DNA of 64,000 nucleotides from Dioszegia crocea (Eukaryota; Basidiomycota; Tremellomycetes; Tremellales; Bulleribasidiaceae): NCBI GenBank assembly GCA_001600615.1, contig BCKK01000004.1:793316-857315 (forward strand), written 5' to 3'. Made by a program: the position numbers and the translations under genes. This document shows positions 1-12,369 of this stretch, piece by piece. A model generated the notes under the pieces. The model was not told where the DNA came from. It saw only the letters and a list, made by a program, of their open reading frames with translations, and did no database searches. Within the stretch, counting starts at the first letter, position 1. The number at the start of each line of letters is the position of its first letter.

Positions 1-1536
1 GGCGAATGAAGAGGACTGGCAAGCGTCTGCGTCTCATATCGCCCTTTATCCCTCTCGCTCAGTAGGCTGAGTTGGCTACTCGCTCGCCTCGGATCAAATT
101 CGAGGTGAGGGAGGGGATCAGTCGAGGGTGACCCTAGCCCGGATCCTGAAGGAAGATGGGCGCTATCGCCCGATTTGGGCCCGTACTTCTCCTCCCATTC
201 CGTCTGCTCCGATTCGAGATTCTTGAATCGTTCAGCGGCCTTGCTGACATCCACCGCATCCTCTCGCGCCTCCTCGTCGTCTTTGAGCTGTTTTATGCGT
301 TTTTGGAGAATGTTCAACACGCGGAACTGGATTGCGGCACCGACCTGGCTTATTAGCTCGAATAACAACATGGGTGGATGTGACACTTACGACGACTACA
401 GCAGCGAGAATACCAAGTTCAATCGACATTGTCTGGGTCAGAGGGTATTTGGCACCGTTAAGACTGGCGTACAGGTCCCAGTAGCCCAAATTGTAGATGT
501 AGAACTACAGAATCAGCATATCCCCCTAGCCCATCAAAAGCACTCACCTCTTTAAGCCCGGCTCGTGTGTAACAATCCACACCCAACATAAATGCCGTCG
601 CTCCGATCCAAGCAGTCCCGACCAACATCAACCACGGATTCAAAGCCTCGGGCAAACTAGCCACAAAAGCCGCCACTGTCAATCCGCCCAACAAACCCCA
701 TCGGCCAATCACGTTGATGATGAGCCCACCAGGTCGGACGGCAAGGAGGAACCACCCAAATGCGAATCCGCCAGCTGCCGATACCCAGTATTTTGCCAAC
801 TTCCAGAGGAAGATACCGATCCCGCCGCCGATAATGGCTGAGATTAGGCTGGCAAGAAGGTAGAGGCCGCGCAGGGTCTGAGAAGGGGGGTTCGGAGAGG
901 GAGGTTGGATATTGGGCTGAACTCTGGACTAGTCAGTGCGTGTTGGAGCTCGGACGAGGAGGATGCTTACCCGAAGCGGAGTATCATGATGAGTGTGAAG
1001 AGACCAAAAGAGTAGCCTGAGGCGATGGCTAGACTCGACCTGCCCGTCAGCGTTGGTCACGTTCACGACTAGACAAGGGACATACCATCTGTTCTTGCCT
1101 CCGAGCACAGCCACTGGTATTCCCGTCAAGATCAGAACAGCGCCCAAGACACCATAAGCCGGATCGATCGGGATGGCGAATGGCAGATAATCGTCCCCTT
1201 CCTTCCATGGCACTGTTGAATTGGCAATGTGGTATTGGAGGCAGTGCCATTGTTGGAGATGGTGGAATTTGAGATGGCAGAGCTTACAGCGGCGGGCGAC
1301 GTGGAATTGAGAGTGAGGGTGAGGACGAATGTCGTTGGGGTGGGCGATGCGGAGCCTGAGGCGGGAGCGATAAGGGATGTGATGGTTGTAGTGATGACTG
1401 TCTGGTTGGATGATGTCGAGGCTGAGGCTGAGGGAGCTGCAGATGCGAATGTAGAGGCAGAGACCGAGCGGGAGGAATCTTGAGCGAGGACGAAGGGGAG
1501 GAGGCAGCTGGCCTTGACGAGGTGGAAGAACCGCAT
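1..1536 (-). CDS. DUF4203 / TM7SF3-TMEM198-like multispanning membrane protein (3' end cut by window edge)
   Basis: Read on the minus strand from an ATG at 1536. The product begins with a signal peptide (hydrophobic KASCLLPFVLA ending before QDSS), then about 70 Ser/Thr-rich residues with N-glycosylation sequons. Next come several hydrophobic helices, for example AYGVLGAVLILTGIPVAVLGG and VAAFVASLPEALNPWLMLVG. After the last helix (SIELGILAAVVVVS) a basic/acidic cytosolic tail starts with LNILQKRIKQLKDDEEARED. This order is typical of fungal DUF4203 proteins (TM7SF3/TMEM198-like domain). At least four introns are visible; the first likely uses the GTAAGC donor near 1291. The frame is still open at base 1, so the C-terminus is missing. 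The biochemical role of the family is unclear; a secretory or plasma membrane location is inferred from the signal peptide. Confidence 0.8.
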
Positions 1537-2301
1537 GATGATCGATCGGGAGTGATCAATCGGGTACCTCTACAATCGTTTGCAGGATCGTCTGAGATAG
1601 GTAAAGGAGCAACCAATAGACTACCAAATTCTGCCCAGAAGCAAAGGTTGGATGACGATGTCGACAATGTCGCACATGGGTTCCAAAGGTGTGTATATGT
1701 TTGACTCAAGGCTGATCCAGCCGTTTGGTCGTGTATCGGCTTGTGTGGTCGTGTCGGAAAGGTGTCTATATTGTCAAGAGAGGATGTTTGTACTGTCAAA
1801 GCGTCATTGTAGGCGAAGATGCAGATTGTCACTCAACCCGTGCAAAAAGGGGGTTGGGTGCAAAGGACATGGACACTCGGACCCATTCATAGTGCCGGAG
1901 CTTACTATTTAGCGCTACCAACATACCGATCCATCCCGATGGCCGATGTGGCATCAGTTGGGGAATACGTACAAAGTCAAAAAGCTGTGCAAGAGGGTGA
2001 TGTAAACGGGACCCGAGCGGGACGACAGCGGAGACGGAGATGATACTGCAGAAGTGATGGTCAAGCGGCGGTGCTAAAGTTTGGTACATACAATGACCCT
2101 GAAACACCTTGCCGTAATGTGCAATCGGTCCCTGTAGCTGGCTAATTAGTGGCAGCTCATGGCATGTGGCATGGGGCAGGGGATGCGGCCAGCAGGTCAG
2201 GCTGATAGCTGAGTCGTTCGTCATATGTCATAACAGATACTATCATACACAATATACTACACACGCGTGTGCGCCTGGCTCGAAGCCAGCCTCGGGCAAG
2301 T
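1537..2301. other. Intergenic region with 12-bp palindrome
   Basis: Gap between the DUF4203 gene start and the UBLCP1 stop, both on the minus strand, so it holds the UBLCP1 3' UTR and the DUF4203 promoter. No coding frame with support was seen. The palindrome CACACGCGTGTG lies at 2260-2271 and contains an ACGCGT core. Confidence 0.6.
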
Positions 2302-4188
2302 CTAAGGTCCGGGTTGCGGAGGAGGTTGAGAATCGGAACCAGCTTGAACAGCCGTAGCTTCAGGTTGGACTTGTGGTGCACGCTTTAGTATCTTCTTCCA
2401 TTGCTACGATACATCAGCTCAACTCGCTGGTTTGTGCGTCAAGACAAGACTTGACTTACCGAATGATCCACAGCGGTGAAATCATCACATCGCTCAGCCA
2501 ACCCAATCAGCTACAGACGTCAGTAATGTGTCGCTCCAAGCGACAACTTCATCGTAGCCTCATCAACTCACATAGTTGCCCAATTTGATCAATTCCTGAT
2601 CTGACATCCCGTCAGGCGTTCCGGCACCCTTGTACGCCCTGATCTTGAGGCCTTCTCCAGGGTTCAGAGCGAAATTCCGAGATAGATCGTCGATGTGTAT
2701 GGACTACACCGGTCAGCTGTGTCTCCTTTCCGATAAAGCCGTCTGAGGGAGCTCTTAGCTTACATTTCGAGCTGACCAATGTGGGAATGTAGCCCAGAAG
2801 TATGCCAGAGGCTTGACTCTGCTATGTCAGCTGTGTCCTCGTAGAGTACGTGCAAGCGAGCTCACTCATGCTTGAATGGCTGCCCATCTCTTTGCGTAAA
2901 GACCTACACCATCAGCTCTGCCCTCTGCCACGCCGTAGGTAGTTGGGTGCGTGCGAGCTCACAGGAAACATCGACGTCCGATCAGCCACAAAGCTGATTT
3001 TGTAACTCCTCTCTCCACCAATCATCCCAATCTCCACCAATTTGCTCTCAAGCCATCGCCAGTGGGTCTGAGACCAGACGACGATGTCGTAATGCGGGTA
3101 AACCCTGCTCTATCAGCTTGTGTCCATAAAGCAGACTGTTTGAAGGGGGGAAAGCTCACTTTTCCAGGAAATCGTGTAATCCTGGCCGGGCACACTCCTC
3201 TGCTGGTAATGATCCCTCGAGGAGCGGCTTTGTGTCCACGATAGCTACTTTGTAAGCTTTCGTCCGAATGACCGCAGGACGTAGCTTACTGTAGTCCAGG
3301 TCCAGCACGAGAAGCCGTTTACCCGGTCGCGGATCGTTCATGACCTGAATGTCAGCTCTATATGGCAAATCCCCATATTATGGAACCTGAGTCCGATCCT
3401 CGAGCTCACGGTGATTGGACAAGACTTGATGACTTCCTGAATCTTCCTCTTATTCCGCGGGTCATCAGCTGGCGCAATGACCACTGCCTGTTGTGCCGCT
3501 TGAGCCGCCTGTGCCAGAGCTGAGTACGTCACGTCGAAATCATCCACCTTCTACTGTGTGTCAGCTACTGGAATGGCGACGTTGTGCAACAGCTAGCTTA
3601 CCTCTCTGGACTTTCTCGCCCTGTCCTTGAAACTATCCGCTTCAGGCGTCCCAATCATTGTAAACTTCACCCCATTCTTCACTCCCAATGCCTCAAACCG
3701 CACACTGTCCATATCGCTCGATAGCTTTCCTTTCGACAGACCAATGAGTTTCTGCCGTTCGGGAGGAACGTTCGTCAGGACCTCGATTTGATGTCGGAAG
3801 TCGTACACCCTAGGATATGAGCTATGACCCCCAAGCCATGGCACTGTCAAGCTCACATATCGTTACCCCCGACCCGGAGTTCAAACACCTTCCCACTCCA
3901 CCCCATCCTCAAATCATAGAACTCCTCCTTGATACTGACCTCCTCAGGGAGGGGTACAGCCACAACGACAGGTGACTCAAGCCCGCCATTCGCCTCATCA
4001 ACGCCTTCGCCAGTAGCGGGGCCCGAGCGCGAGGGTCCCGCCTGATTTTCGGGGCCAGGGTCGACATGTAGGATTTTGGGCTTTTTGGCACTGGGAGGAG
4101 ACGAGCAGATGTCTGGCGCGGCGACGATGAGGGGATGGGAAGGGGTAGGTTCGGTTGTTGGTATGGAGGGTTGAGAGTTGTCCGACAT
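2302..4188 (-). CDS. UBLCP1-like ubiquitin-like-domain CTD phosphatase
   Basis: Starts MSDNSQPS at 4188 and ends QPPPQPGP-stop at 2302. After about 65 disordered residues comes a ubiquitin-like domain (KVFELRVGGND, then FRHQIEVLTNVPPERQKLIGLSK). A HAD phosphatase domain of the FCP/SCP class follows. Splicing across the intron near 3250-3291 gives LLVLDLDYT, the DxDx(T) nucleophile motif; later come HEVKPLAYFWATFP and SIHIDDLSRNFALNP, matching the UBLCP1 signature IMFDDIGRNFLMNP. In animals the protein is nuclear and dephosphorylates the 26S proteasome regulatory particle; that role here is by family. About nine short introns interrupt the gene. It is divergent from UTP21, 297 bp away. The acidic, Pro/Gln-rich C-terminal tail is not typical of the animal protein. 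Confidence 0.88.
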
Positions 4189-4485
4189 TCTGGAGCGAAG
4201 TTGACTATGGCTGTCGATGGAATTATGTATATTTCGCACACGATTATGGGTTATTGTCCGATGAGCAGCAGGGATGAGGGTGGGTATAACCCTTTCAACT
4301 CCCGAATCAAAGGATGGATGTATGTATGTTGAGTGAGGGGGGAACGCGACTTGACTCACCTCTTCCCCGCATTTACCCCGCAGTCGATCACGTGACCGAT
4401 GCCGTAAGTCCACCAGCAGATTTCCAAGCCCAGCTCACAAATTATCTTGCCAGCATATATTCATCATAGATTGACCTTACCCACA
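4189..4485. promoter_or_regulatory. Shared divergent promoter region, UBLCP1 / UTP21
   Basis: 297 bp between two divergent start codons. It must carry both 5' UTRs and both promoters. An upstream in-frame ATG at 4447 could extend UTP21 by 13 residues; the ATG at 4486 (ACCCACA-ATG) is preferred by context. Confidence 0.6.
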
Positions 4486-7400
4486 ATGTCCAGCACAGAC
4501 AGACCTCAGAAGAAGGCGAAGCAGTCTTCGGAAGCTACAGTAGTAGTGGCCAAAGCAGGCCCGTCGCAGCCTTCCTCATCGCGCATATTCGCGCCGTTCC
4601 GAGCGCTCGGCTACGTCTGTAATCATGTTCCCTTCGCCGTCTTTGTTCATACGCCCAAGGGTGCCCTGGCTACGCCGACAGTACAGGTCGTGGTCAGTGT
4701 TGGAAGGAGCTGGATGATGTGGGATGCAGGAAGGATGACTTTGTTATTTGTCGGTGAGTCTATGCTCCTGGAGATGTGATGAAATTTAGGCTGATTGGTT
4801 TAGGTCCTGATGCGGGAGCTGCGATCACAAGTCTGGCTGTTACCGGTACGGAAGTCTTTGCGGCGGCTGGACCGAGGATTATTAGATATATCCGAGGAAA
4901 AGAGGTGAGTTCTGCCGCATAGACCATGATAAGGGCTTTGAACTGATTCGACAGGCTGGAGTATTCCTCTCGCCCAATAAAGTCTTGCTCGGTGAAATCA
5001 TGATCTTCGGAGAGCAGATGCTGGCACTGAGCGAGGACGGGAAGGGGCTCTATATCTGGAATCTGTCCACAAGAAGTGGGTTCCGAAAGATATGAGGCTA
5101 CGACTCGTGCTGACGCTCAGAACTCGAGAATGAAATCACATTCCACCCAACATTCATCGCTACGTCAATGCATCATCCCGCAACGTACATCAACAAGATC
5201 GCCATCGGCTCTCAATCGGGTGAAATGCAACTATGGAACATCCGTACATGGTAAGCCCCCCTGATCCAGACTCAGCTGATATCTAGTACGATGATCCACA
5301 CATTCTCCGCCCCATCATCTCCCTCACCCATAACGGCCCTTGCCCAATCCCCAGCTATCGATGTCCTGGCTATTGGACACACAGACGGTACGATCCGACT
5401 CCACGACTTAAGGCTCGACGAGCCGATCCTCCAGCTGAACCAAACGGACGGGGCAGTCACGAGCCTGTCATTCCGTATGGACGGCCCACCCATCTTGGCC
5501 AGCGGATGCAGTAATGGTTCCTTCGCGATTTGGGATTTGGGCAAAGGGAGGATTGCGCATGTGCAACGAGGAGCGCATGAGAAGGGGATTGCAGGGCTGG
5601 AATGGGTACAGGGCCAGCCGCTGTTGATGACTAGTAGTGAGGATAATAGTATCAAGGTGTGTGCAGCTAGGTCATTAGTATTCACCCGAGGTTACAGCTG
5701 ACAGATTAGCAATGGGCTTTCGACTCGCCAGATAGTGTACCCCGGCTTCTCAAATTCAGAGGGGGACATCATGCGCCGCCTGCATGGGTGAGATATTACG
5801 GTGATGATGGGAAACAGATCTTGACTGCCGGAAGGGACAGGGCGTTGAGGTATACGAGTGTAGTGAGGGATTCGAGGAGTCACGAATTGTCGCAGGGTCA
5901 GTTGGTCGGCGCTCATAACGTGCCATGAAGCTGATAAGCCAGGCGCTGTGATCAAGAAAGCATTGACCCTTGGTGTTTCTGCCGATCGACTAAAATTACC
6001 CCAAATCACGGCTATCGCCAGCTCGTCCACTCGGTCTAAAGATTGGGACGACGTGCTGACTGCACACTCTGACGATGGGATCGCGCGGACATGGCGGGCA
6101 TTGGAGAAGAGAATAGGCACAAACGTGTTGGAGATTCAAGATGGGATCGTACAGGTAGGTTTGGCTTTCGTTCTGAGGACCCGAAAATCTTCTACTTGCA
6201 ATCACCCTGCTAATACCACAGTCCGTCTGTGTCACCGCCTGTGGGAACTTTGGTCTGGCCGGTTCGTCCACTGGTGAAATCCGAATGTGGAATATGCAAT
6301 CAGGCAAGGAGAGGCGTTCTTTCGCCCTTTCCGGGAAGGTCGCAGGCGACTCAAAGCCCAAGATTATCGCCCAGACGAAACCCAAGAAGAAGTCAGCGGC
6401 GAAGGAAGATCGATTGATCCAGGCTGTCACTGGGCTAGTCACCGACGCGCTCAATACGCGAGTGGTAGCCAGTACGCTCGAGGGTAAACTATACGTGAGC
6501 TTTATCCCACCATTGACTCCGAGCTGGATACAGAGCTGAAACCCCAAGTTCTTCGATTTCCACAGTACAAAACTCCTTCAAACCCTCGACTTACCCTCCT
6601 CCATCACCTCCTTAACTCTCAACAGAGACTCCAACCTACTTCTGTGCATATGCGACGATCTCGCTCTGAGACTAGTCGACATTGAATCGATGCGAATCGT
6701 ACGTGAACTCCGGGGCTTCCAAGGCCGGATTCTAGACGCCTGCTTCTCCCCTTCTGGCCGATGGGTCTTGGCTTGCTCCCTTGATGGGTGTGTAAGGACA
6801 TACGATATACCCACTGGAAGGATGGTGGATATTTTCCGAGCAGAGAGCGTTGCGACCAGTTTGACATTCAGTCCGACTGGGGATTTCCTGGCTACGAGTC
6901 ATGTAGACAGTTTGGGAGTTCATTTGTGGTATGTCTTCTCGGTTCCTTCGGATAGAGATAGAGGCTGATTGACAGGGCGAACCGAGCTCAATTCTCCGAC
7001 CTCTCGTTGAGACATATCAACGAGGATGAACCTGTTCTGGAGCTCTCGCTACCTTCGGTTCAAGGTGAAGAAGATGCCATAGCGCTCGAGGGTTTGGAAC
7101 CCGTTGGTGAACCCGAATATACCGATTCGTACATCTCGCCAGAACAGCTCGAGGGCGGATTGTTAACTCTGACTCTGCTGCCAAGGAGTCGATGGCAGAC
7201 TTTGTTGAATTTGGATACTGTCAGAGTAAGCTCAATACCTCGTCTCGAGTGTCATGGTGGGAAGCTGATAATGTAGCAACGGAATAAACCGAAAGAACCG
7301 CCCAAGGCTCCCGAACAGGCACCATTCTTTCTCCCTACTGTACAGGGTCTCGAAACTCGGTTCGACCTCTCGGCGGCGCAGGATGATAGCCTCAAGGCGT

Positions 7401-7867
7401 CGGGGGGCAAACGGATTGATCTAGGTGATGGTGCTGGGTTCGTAGAGAGTGATTTCACAAGACGATTAGGTGTGGAAGATATAGAGGGTGATTGTGAGTT
7501 GTTCTCTTCTCTTCATATGGATTAGGGGAGTCAGCTGATTAGTCCAGATTCAGCATTCTTTGAACACCTAAAATCCCTACCTCCATCCTTACTCGACCTA
7601 GAAATCCGCTCTCTCCTCTCTTTACCTCATCTCGCATCCTTCATTTCGGCCCTCACCCGCCGATTGCAATCGCATAGGGATTTCGAAGCTGTTCAGGCGT
7701 ATCTCGCTGTGTTCTTGCGGGTACATGGCGATGTACTCGTGGCGAATGAAGAGCTCTTAGGCGGGTTGAAGGAATTGAGGGTTGAGCAGGGCAAGGAAGG
7801 TGGGAGATTGGGGAAATTGGTGGGGTATTCATTGGGGACTATGAACTTTTTGAGGTCGAGCGGATAG
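4486..7867 (+). CDS. UTP21: UTP21/WDR36, WD40 subunit of the small-subunit processome
   Basis: Nucleolar component of the UTP-B/U3 snoRNP complex needed for 18S rRNA processing (family knowledge). Translation from 4486 (MSSTDRPQKKAKQ) gives a basic start, then two WD40 propellers with repeats such as GEMQLWNIRT, GTIRLHDLRLDEP, GSFAIWDLGKG, GEIRMWNMQSGKE and RWVLACSLDGCVRTYDIPTG. The last about 110 residues (SAFFEHLKSLPPSLLDLEIRSL to LGTMNFLRSSG) are the Utp21-specific C-terminal domain, which separates it from other WD40 proteins. The gene has about ten introns of about 50 nt. The spliced product is roughly 900 residues, normal for the family. It ends at TAG 7865-7867, convergent with SLU7. 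Confidence 0.93.
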
Positions 7868-8134
7868 GCGGCAGGGTGGAGTAGTCAGAGAAGGTTATGC
7901 ATATCTTCGTGGATCTGTCGCGTGTCCATGTGGGGTCAGGACTCGAGGCGGGGCATGCCTTACGGCTGCTGTCAATGCCAACAAATGGTGTACCTGGTTC
8001 CGAAATTCACCCCACGACCGGTTCCTCGCAATAATCAAGCAGAACATACGGCTTCCAAGGCATCACAAGCAAGCATAACAACATACACGAATGAATCCCT
8101 AATAATACAATGACAATGATGCTGTGGTTGACGC

Positions 8135-10095
8135 CTACTCCTCGGTATCCTTGTAATTCGCCATGGGATCGTCGAAGGCCTGCTTTGACAACCGGTATGC
8201 CTCTGATCAATCAGCAACAACCCACCACCAAGCAAGAGCTCAAGCTCACCCAGCTCTTCCTGCGAAACATCCGTCTTGGCCTTTTTCGTCTTCGCCCACG
8301 CCTCATCTTCACCCATCTCTTTCCGTTTCCGCTCCTCCACCAACGCCCTCTTCAACCGATCTTTATCCAACTCCACATCCTCATTACCCTCTTTCCGCTT
8401 CGCTATCCCGGCCTGACCCCTCTCTCTCTCCTTAGGCTGGGGCACGGCCTCGGCGGCCTTCTTTGCCTTTGCCCGCTCAGCTTCGGCCTCTTCGTCGATA
8501 CGCCGTCTGTCACCTGCTGATTCCAAGAGCGCAGTGACGGATGTGGAAGAGTTGGCTTCTTTGCCGGCTTCACCGGTGCAGTAGGAGTTGAAAGTGAGGG
8601 AGTGGCAGCATGAGAAGCCCCAGGCTGCGTTCGGGCGGTCGTAAAATGATCCCCAGATGGAAGTGTGGTTTCCGGGGTGTACTGAGAGGTGAGCTGGTTC
8701 CCAAGTCAGTCTGAAGGTTGACTTACCGTCTTCTTCGTATTTTGACATGGCCTTTGCCCTTTCTCGACCACGAAGAACAGCTCCAGTCCTTGAATATTCG
8801 ACATCTGCCTGAATGAGCTTTGGGTCCTCGCGCGTGTCGGGGGCTTGTAAACTCACACTCTTCTGTCTGACCCTGCAATAGCTCTTGTGGCAATCTCTCC
8901 AAATGCTCCTCCCCACCGTACTTTTCCAAAATTGACACCTTATTCGTATCCTTCAACACCCCCTTCTTCTGAGTGAACTCCCGGTGGAGCATCATGGCTG
9001 CAGTAGGGTTGGCCTCAACGTGAACATTGTGCCCAAGTTGATTGGACTGCCAAGCGAACGATTGGAGTCGGGCCATATTGCTGAAATCGCCAGAGAATCG
9101 TGTAAAGTTGTCACCCGCGAATTTCATCTAGACCATCAGTACAAGCTTTTGCGTCCAATAAGGGGAACTTACATCTTTAGCGTCCTTAGTCCCTTCTTCC
9201 GGCGCATCCCTCATCGCTCTCGTCTTGGGATCATAATACGCCGATTCCGGATTAAGATTGATGAGATACTTTGCAGTATCCTCTCTGATTCTCAAATTCC
9301 GCACTGTGATTCGATTCTTCTCATCCAATTTCTGCCCGATTTGCTCGGCTGCATCCGCATACTTCTCCTCGTCCACCTCATCCTCATCTTCCGATCCGAA
9401 TTCGTCGTCTTCCTCCTTCTTCTTCTTGGCTGCGACCGCCTTTCTGCCCTCCTCGACCTCTGCGCCCTCCGCCTCTGCCGCGGCTGCAGCTTTATCAATC
9501 TCCTCCTCCCTGACCTTCCTCCGCGCGTCTTCCATCGCCTCGTATTCGTCCACGACGTGCTTATATGCCGCCGGATCGTATCCGTTCCATCGATCCCGTT
9601 TAGCATCGTAATCCCCATCGAAATGCTGGACGAGTTCATCCGCCATTATATCTTTCCCTGTATATTTCGCTCCCTTCTTCCTAGGCCGCTCAACGCAGTC
9701 TTTCTTCTTATGACTCATTGCCCCACAATTTTCACAAGCGCCCTTCCGGAACTTCTTGCTGGCGGGCCCAGCACGCTGTCCGCGATCATACCATTGATCA
9801 AGCTTTGTTCCCTCCTTCTCCTCCACACGTTGATGGGCCAGCGAGGGGACTCCGATATCCGCGTACCATGGTGCGCGCGAGATGAAATGGGGGATATGTG
9901 GGTTGATGGCATTTCCAGCTTCGTCTTGCTCTGGCGCTGCCGTTCCGGCTTTCCGAGCTGCTTCGAGATCTCTGACTTTCCGCTGCTCCTCTCGAGAGAG
10001 CTTTGCCGAGACACCTGTAGACTCAGTAACAGTACATCAAGTGGAAGGGGCTGTCTTTACGTACTTGTACTGATGATCTGAGGTCGTTCTGCCAT
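8135..10095 (-). CDS. SLU7: Pre-mRNA splicing factor SLU7
   Basis: Second-step splicing factor that helps choose the 3' splice site. Exon 1 is 31 nt ([10 protein letters not shown]). Exon 2 carries [20 protein letters not shown], then [16 protein letters not shown], the CCHC zinc knuckle [20 protein letters not shown] and the family signature [20 protein letters not shown]. Later come [20 protein letters not shown] and a basic region with nuclear-localisation character. The C-terminal exon reads [19 protein letters not shown] before the stop at 8135, joined by an intron near 8199-8255 with a CTGAT branch point. All domains expected for SLU7 are present. It shares a 184-bp intergenic region with the divergent branch-point-binding-protein gene. 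Confidence 0.95.
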
Positions 10096-10279
10096 TGTCG
10101 TAAGGTGAGTAGTTATAAGATCAGCAATCTGAAAGTGAGTTGGGTGGCAAGAATGTCAACTGCCACTGTCACAAATCGCCGATATAACGCCGACCTGCCA
10201 CCCTTTTCCCCACCTTCTCCTTCCCCTTTCACTACACCACGCATCTATAACTTATCTATACTGATTCACTCCTAACAAG
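10096..10279. promoter_or_regulatory. Shared 184-bp promoter of two splicing-factor genes
   Basis: The whole interval between the SLU7 and branch-point-binding-protein start codons is 184 bp, so both transcripts must start from the same short region. A C/T-rich tract (10200-10240) precedes the plus-strand start, with TATCTATACTGATTCACT close to the ATG. Confidence 0.6.
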
Positions 10280-12369
10280 ATGTGGAGACCAGCAACAAGA
10301 GCAGTAACGGGTACTAATGATGTATGTCAAATTTCAACCTCCTTTCTACGGTCAGAATTGCTTACTAACATCCTTAGGTCCCGGTGGCGGCCAACAAGCG
10401 TCGATTCGGTCTGCCCGAGGAAGCCGCACCGCCCGCCAATGCCCCTCCGGCCAACTACTCTCGACCGCCTCCTCAGGATATGCAATTCTTCAACGGTCGA
10501 ATCGAGCGAGATAGAGCCCAAGAGCCTGTACATGAGCAGCAGCAACACCAGGGCCCGCCTCCTTCTAGTCGGTGGGATGAGCGTGCGCCCCCTTCGGCGG
10601 TAAAGGAGGAGAGGAAGCCTAGTCGGTGGGATGAAAGGCGAGAAGAGCCTAGGAGGGACGAGAGGCGGGATGACAGGGGTTATGATGCGGGTCGGGATAG
10701 GGATAGAGAGAGGGATAGAGAGAGGGATATGGGACGTGAAAGGGATAGGCGGTATGATGAGAGGGATGATAATAGGGGACGGGACAGAGAACCAGTACCT
10801 GCGGATGGTGAGTTATGCGTTTCACTGGTATATGGCCTACCGAACTCAAACTGACCCAGTAGACGCACCGAGAAAGCGAAAATCCCGATGGGGAGCCGAA
10901 TCCCAAAAGGTCGAGTTACCCGGTCTTCCATCTCAAATCACTGGGAATGTCTCTCAGACAGAACTGGACAACTACGCCATCCATGTTCGTCTCGAAGAAA
11001 TCGGCCGGAAACTCCGAACAGGCGATGTCATCCCACCCCCAGGCCAACGTTCACCCTCCCCTCCACCAGAGTACGATCCCTACGGTCGCCGAACCAACAC
11101 GCTCGATATCCGATACCGGAAGAAGTTGGAGGACGAGCGTCTCCGGCTTATTGACCGAGCCATGAAGGCTGACCCGACTTTCAAACCGCCTACGGATGTC
11201 TATGCTGGTCGAGGTGGTCGATTCGGTCGACCGTCCGATAAAGTCTACATCCCCGTTAAAGAGTTCCCAGAGATCAACTTCTTTGGATTGCTCGTTGGTC
11301 CCCGTGGAAATACGTTGAAGACTATGGAGAGGCAGTCTGGCGCCAAGATTTCAATTCGAGGCAAAGGAAGTGTAAAAGAGGGCAAACAGAGACCTGGAGA
11401 TTTCCCCAATGATGAAGATGACGAGTTGCATTGTTTGGTCATGGCGGATGATGAGACCAAGGTGCGGACTTGCGTTGCGTTGATCAACAAGGTTATTGAA
11501 ACTGTGAGTTCACGCCTTGACAAATACGCCAGATGTGCGAAACTGACAATATTAGGCTGCATCTACACCTGAAGGCCAGAATGACCACAAGCGACACCAG
11601 CTCCGAGAGCTCGCCTCGCTGAACGGTACTCTCCGAGATGACGAGAATCAGCTCTGTCAGAACTGTGGTGAAAAGGGTGAGTCATCCATCTTGATCTTGG
11701 ACACGCGCTAACCCTTCAGGTCATCGTCGATGGGAATGTCCAGCCCAGCGAGTCTACTCTGCCAATGTCATTTGCCGTCTCTGTGGCGGTGCAGGCCACA
11801 TGGCTCGGGACTGTAAGGGCCGAGGAGACCCCAATATGATGCCTACAAAGGACACCGCCTTCGACTCGGAGTACTCTGCGCTCATGCGAGAGTTGGGCGA
11901 GGGCGGTGGACAGGCTATGCCTGGTGGTGCGCCCCAGCAGCTCAAGGTGGAGATTCCGCCTTGGCGTCTGCCCGAGAACTGGCAGAATCAACCTCCTCCT
12001 GGTATGTTCAGCTACCATTGTGCCAAAGATCAAAGCTGATAATATAGGTGGTGGATACAGAGGACCTCCAGGAGGTGGTGGTGGCGGTGGCGGCGGATAT
12101 CAGCAGCAGGGCGGTTACGGTGGACAACAACAGCAGAACCCAGGCTACGGCTATGGTCAAGCTGGCGGTCAACAGGGCGGATACCAAGGTGGTGGAGGTG
12201 GTGGATACGGTGGCGCGCCTGGCGGCGGAGGTGGAGGTGGTGGCGATGCTTACTCTTCGTACGTCTATTTCCCTCCTCACCATTAACGTTCTACCTACTC
12301 CTCGAAAGTCTGACCTGTGATTCCGAACTGACCGATGTTTCTAGCTATTACGCCAACCTCGGCCAATAG
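10280..12369 (+). CDS. MSL5: Branch-point-binding protein (BBP/SF1)
   Basis: Binds the intron branch point in the commitment complex. Exon 1 is 42 nt (10280-10321, [14 protein letters not shown]); exon 2 starts at 10378. The N-terminus has an RD/RE-repeat tract ([18 protein letters not shown]), then KRKSRWG, where family members carry a U2AF65-binding RW motif. The KH-QUA2 domain follows ([36 protein letters not shown]). Two CCHC zinc knuckles follow ([15 protein letters not shown] and [14 protein letters not shown]). The last about 110 residues are Gly/Gln/Tyr-rich low complexity, ending SSYYANLGQ. Stop TAG at 12367. About five introns. The domain order is complete; the long RD repeat is an embellishment compared with yeast. 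Confidence 0.95.

Noticed and set aside
8984..10081. 365-codon open frame on the plus strand
   Set aside because: It is exactly antisense to SLU7 exons, has shadow-type low-complexity composition, and SLU7 is unmistakable on the other strand.
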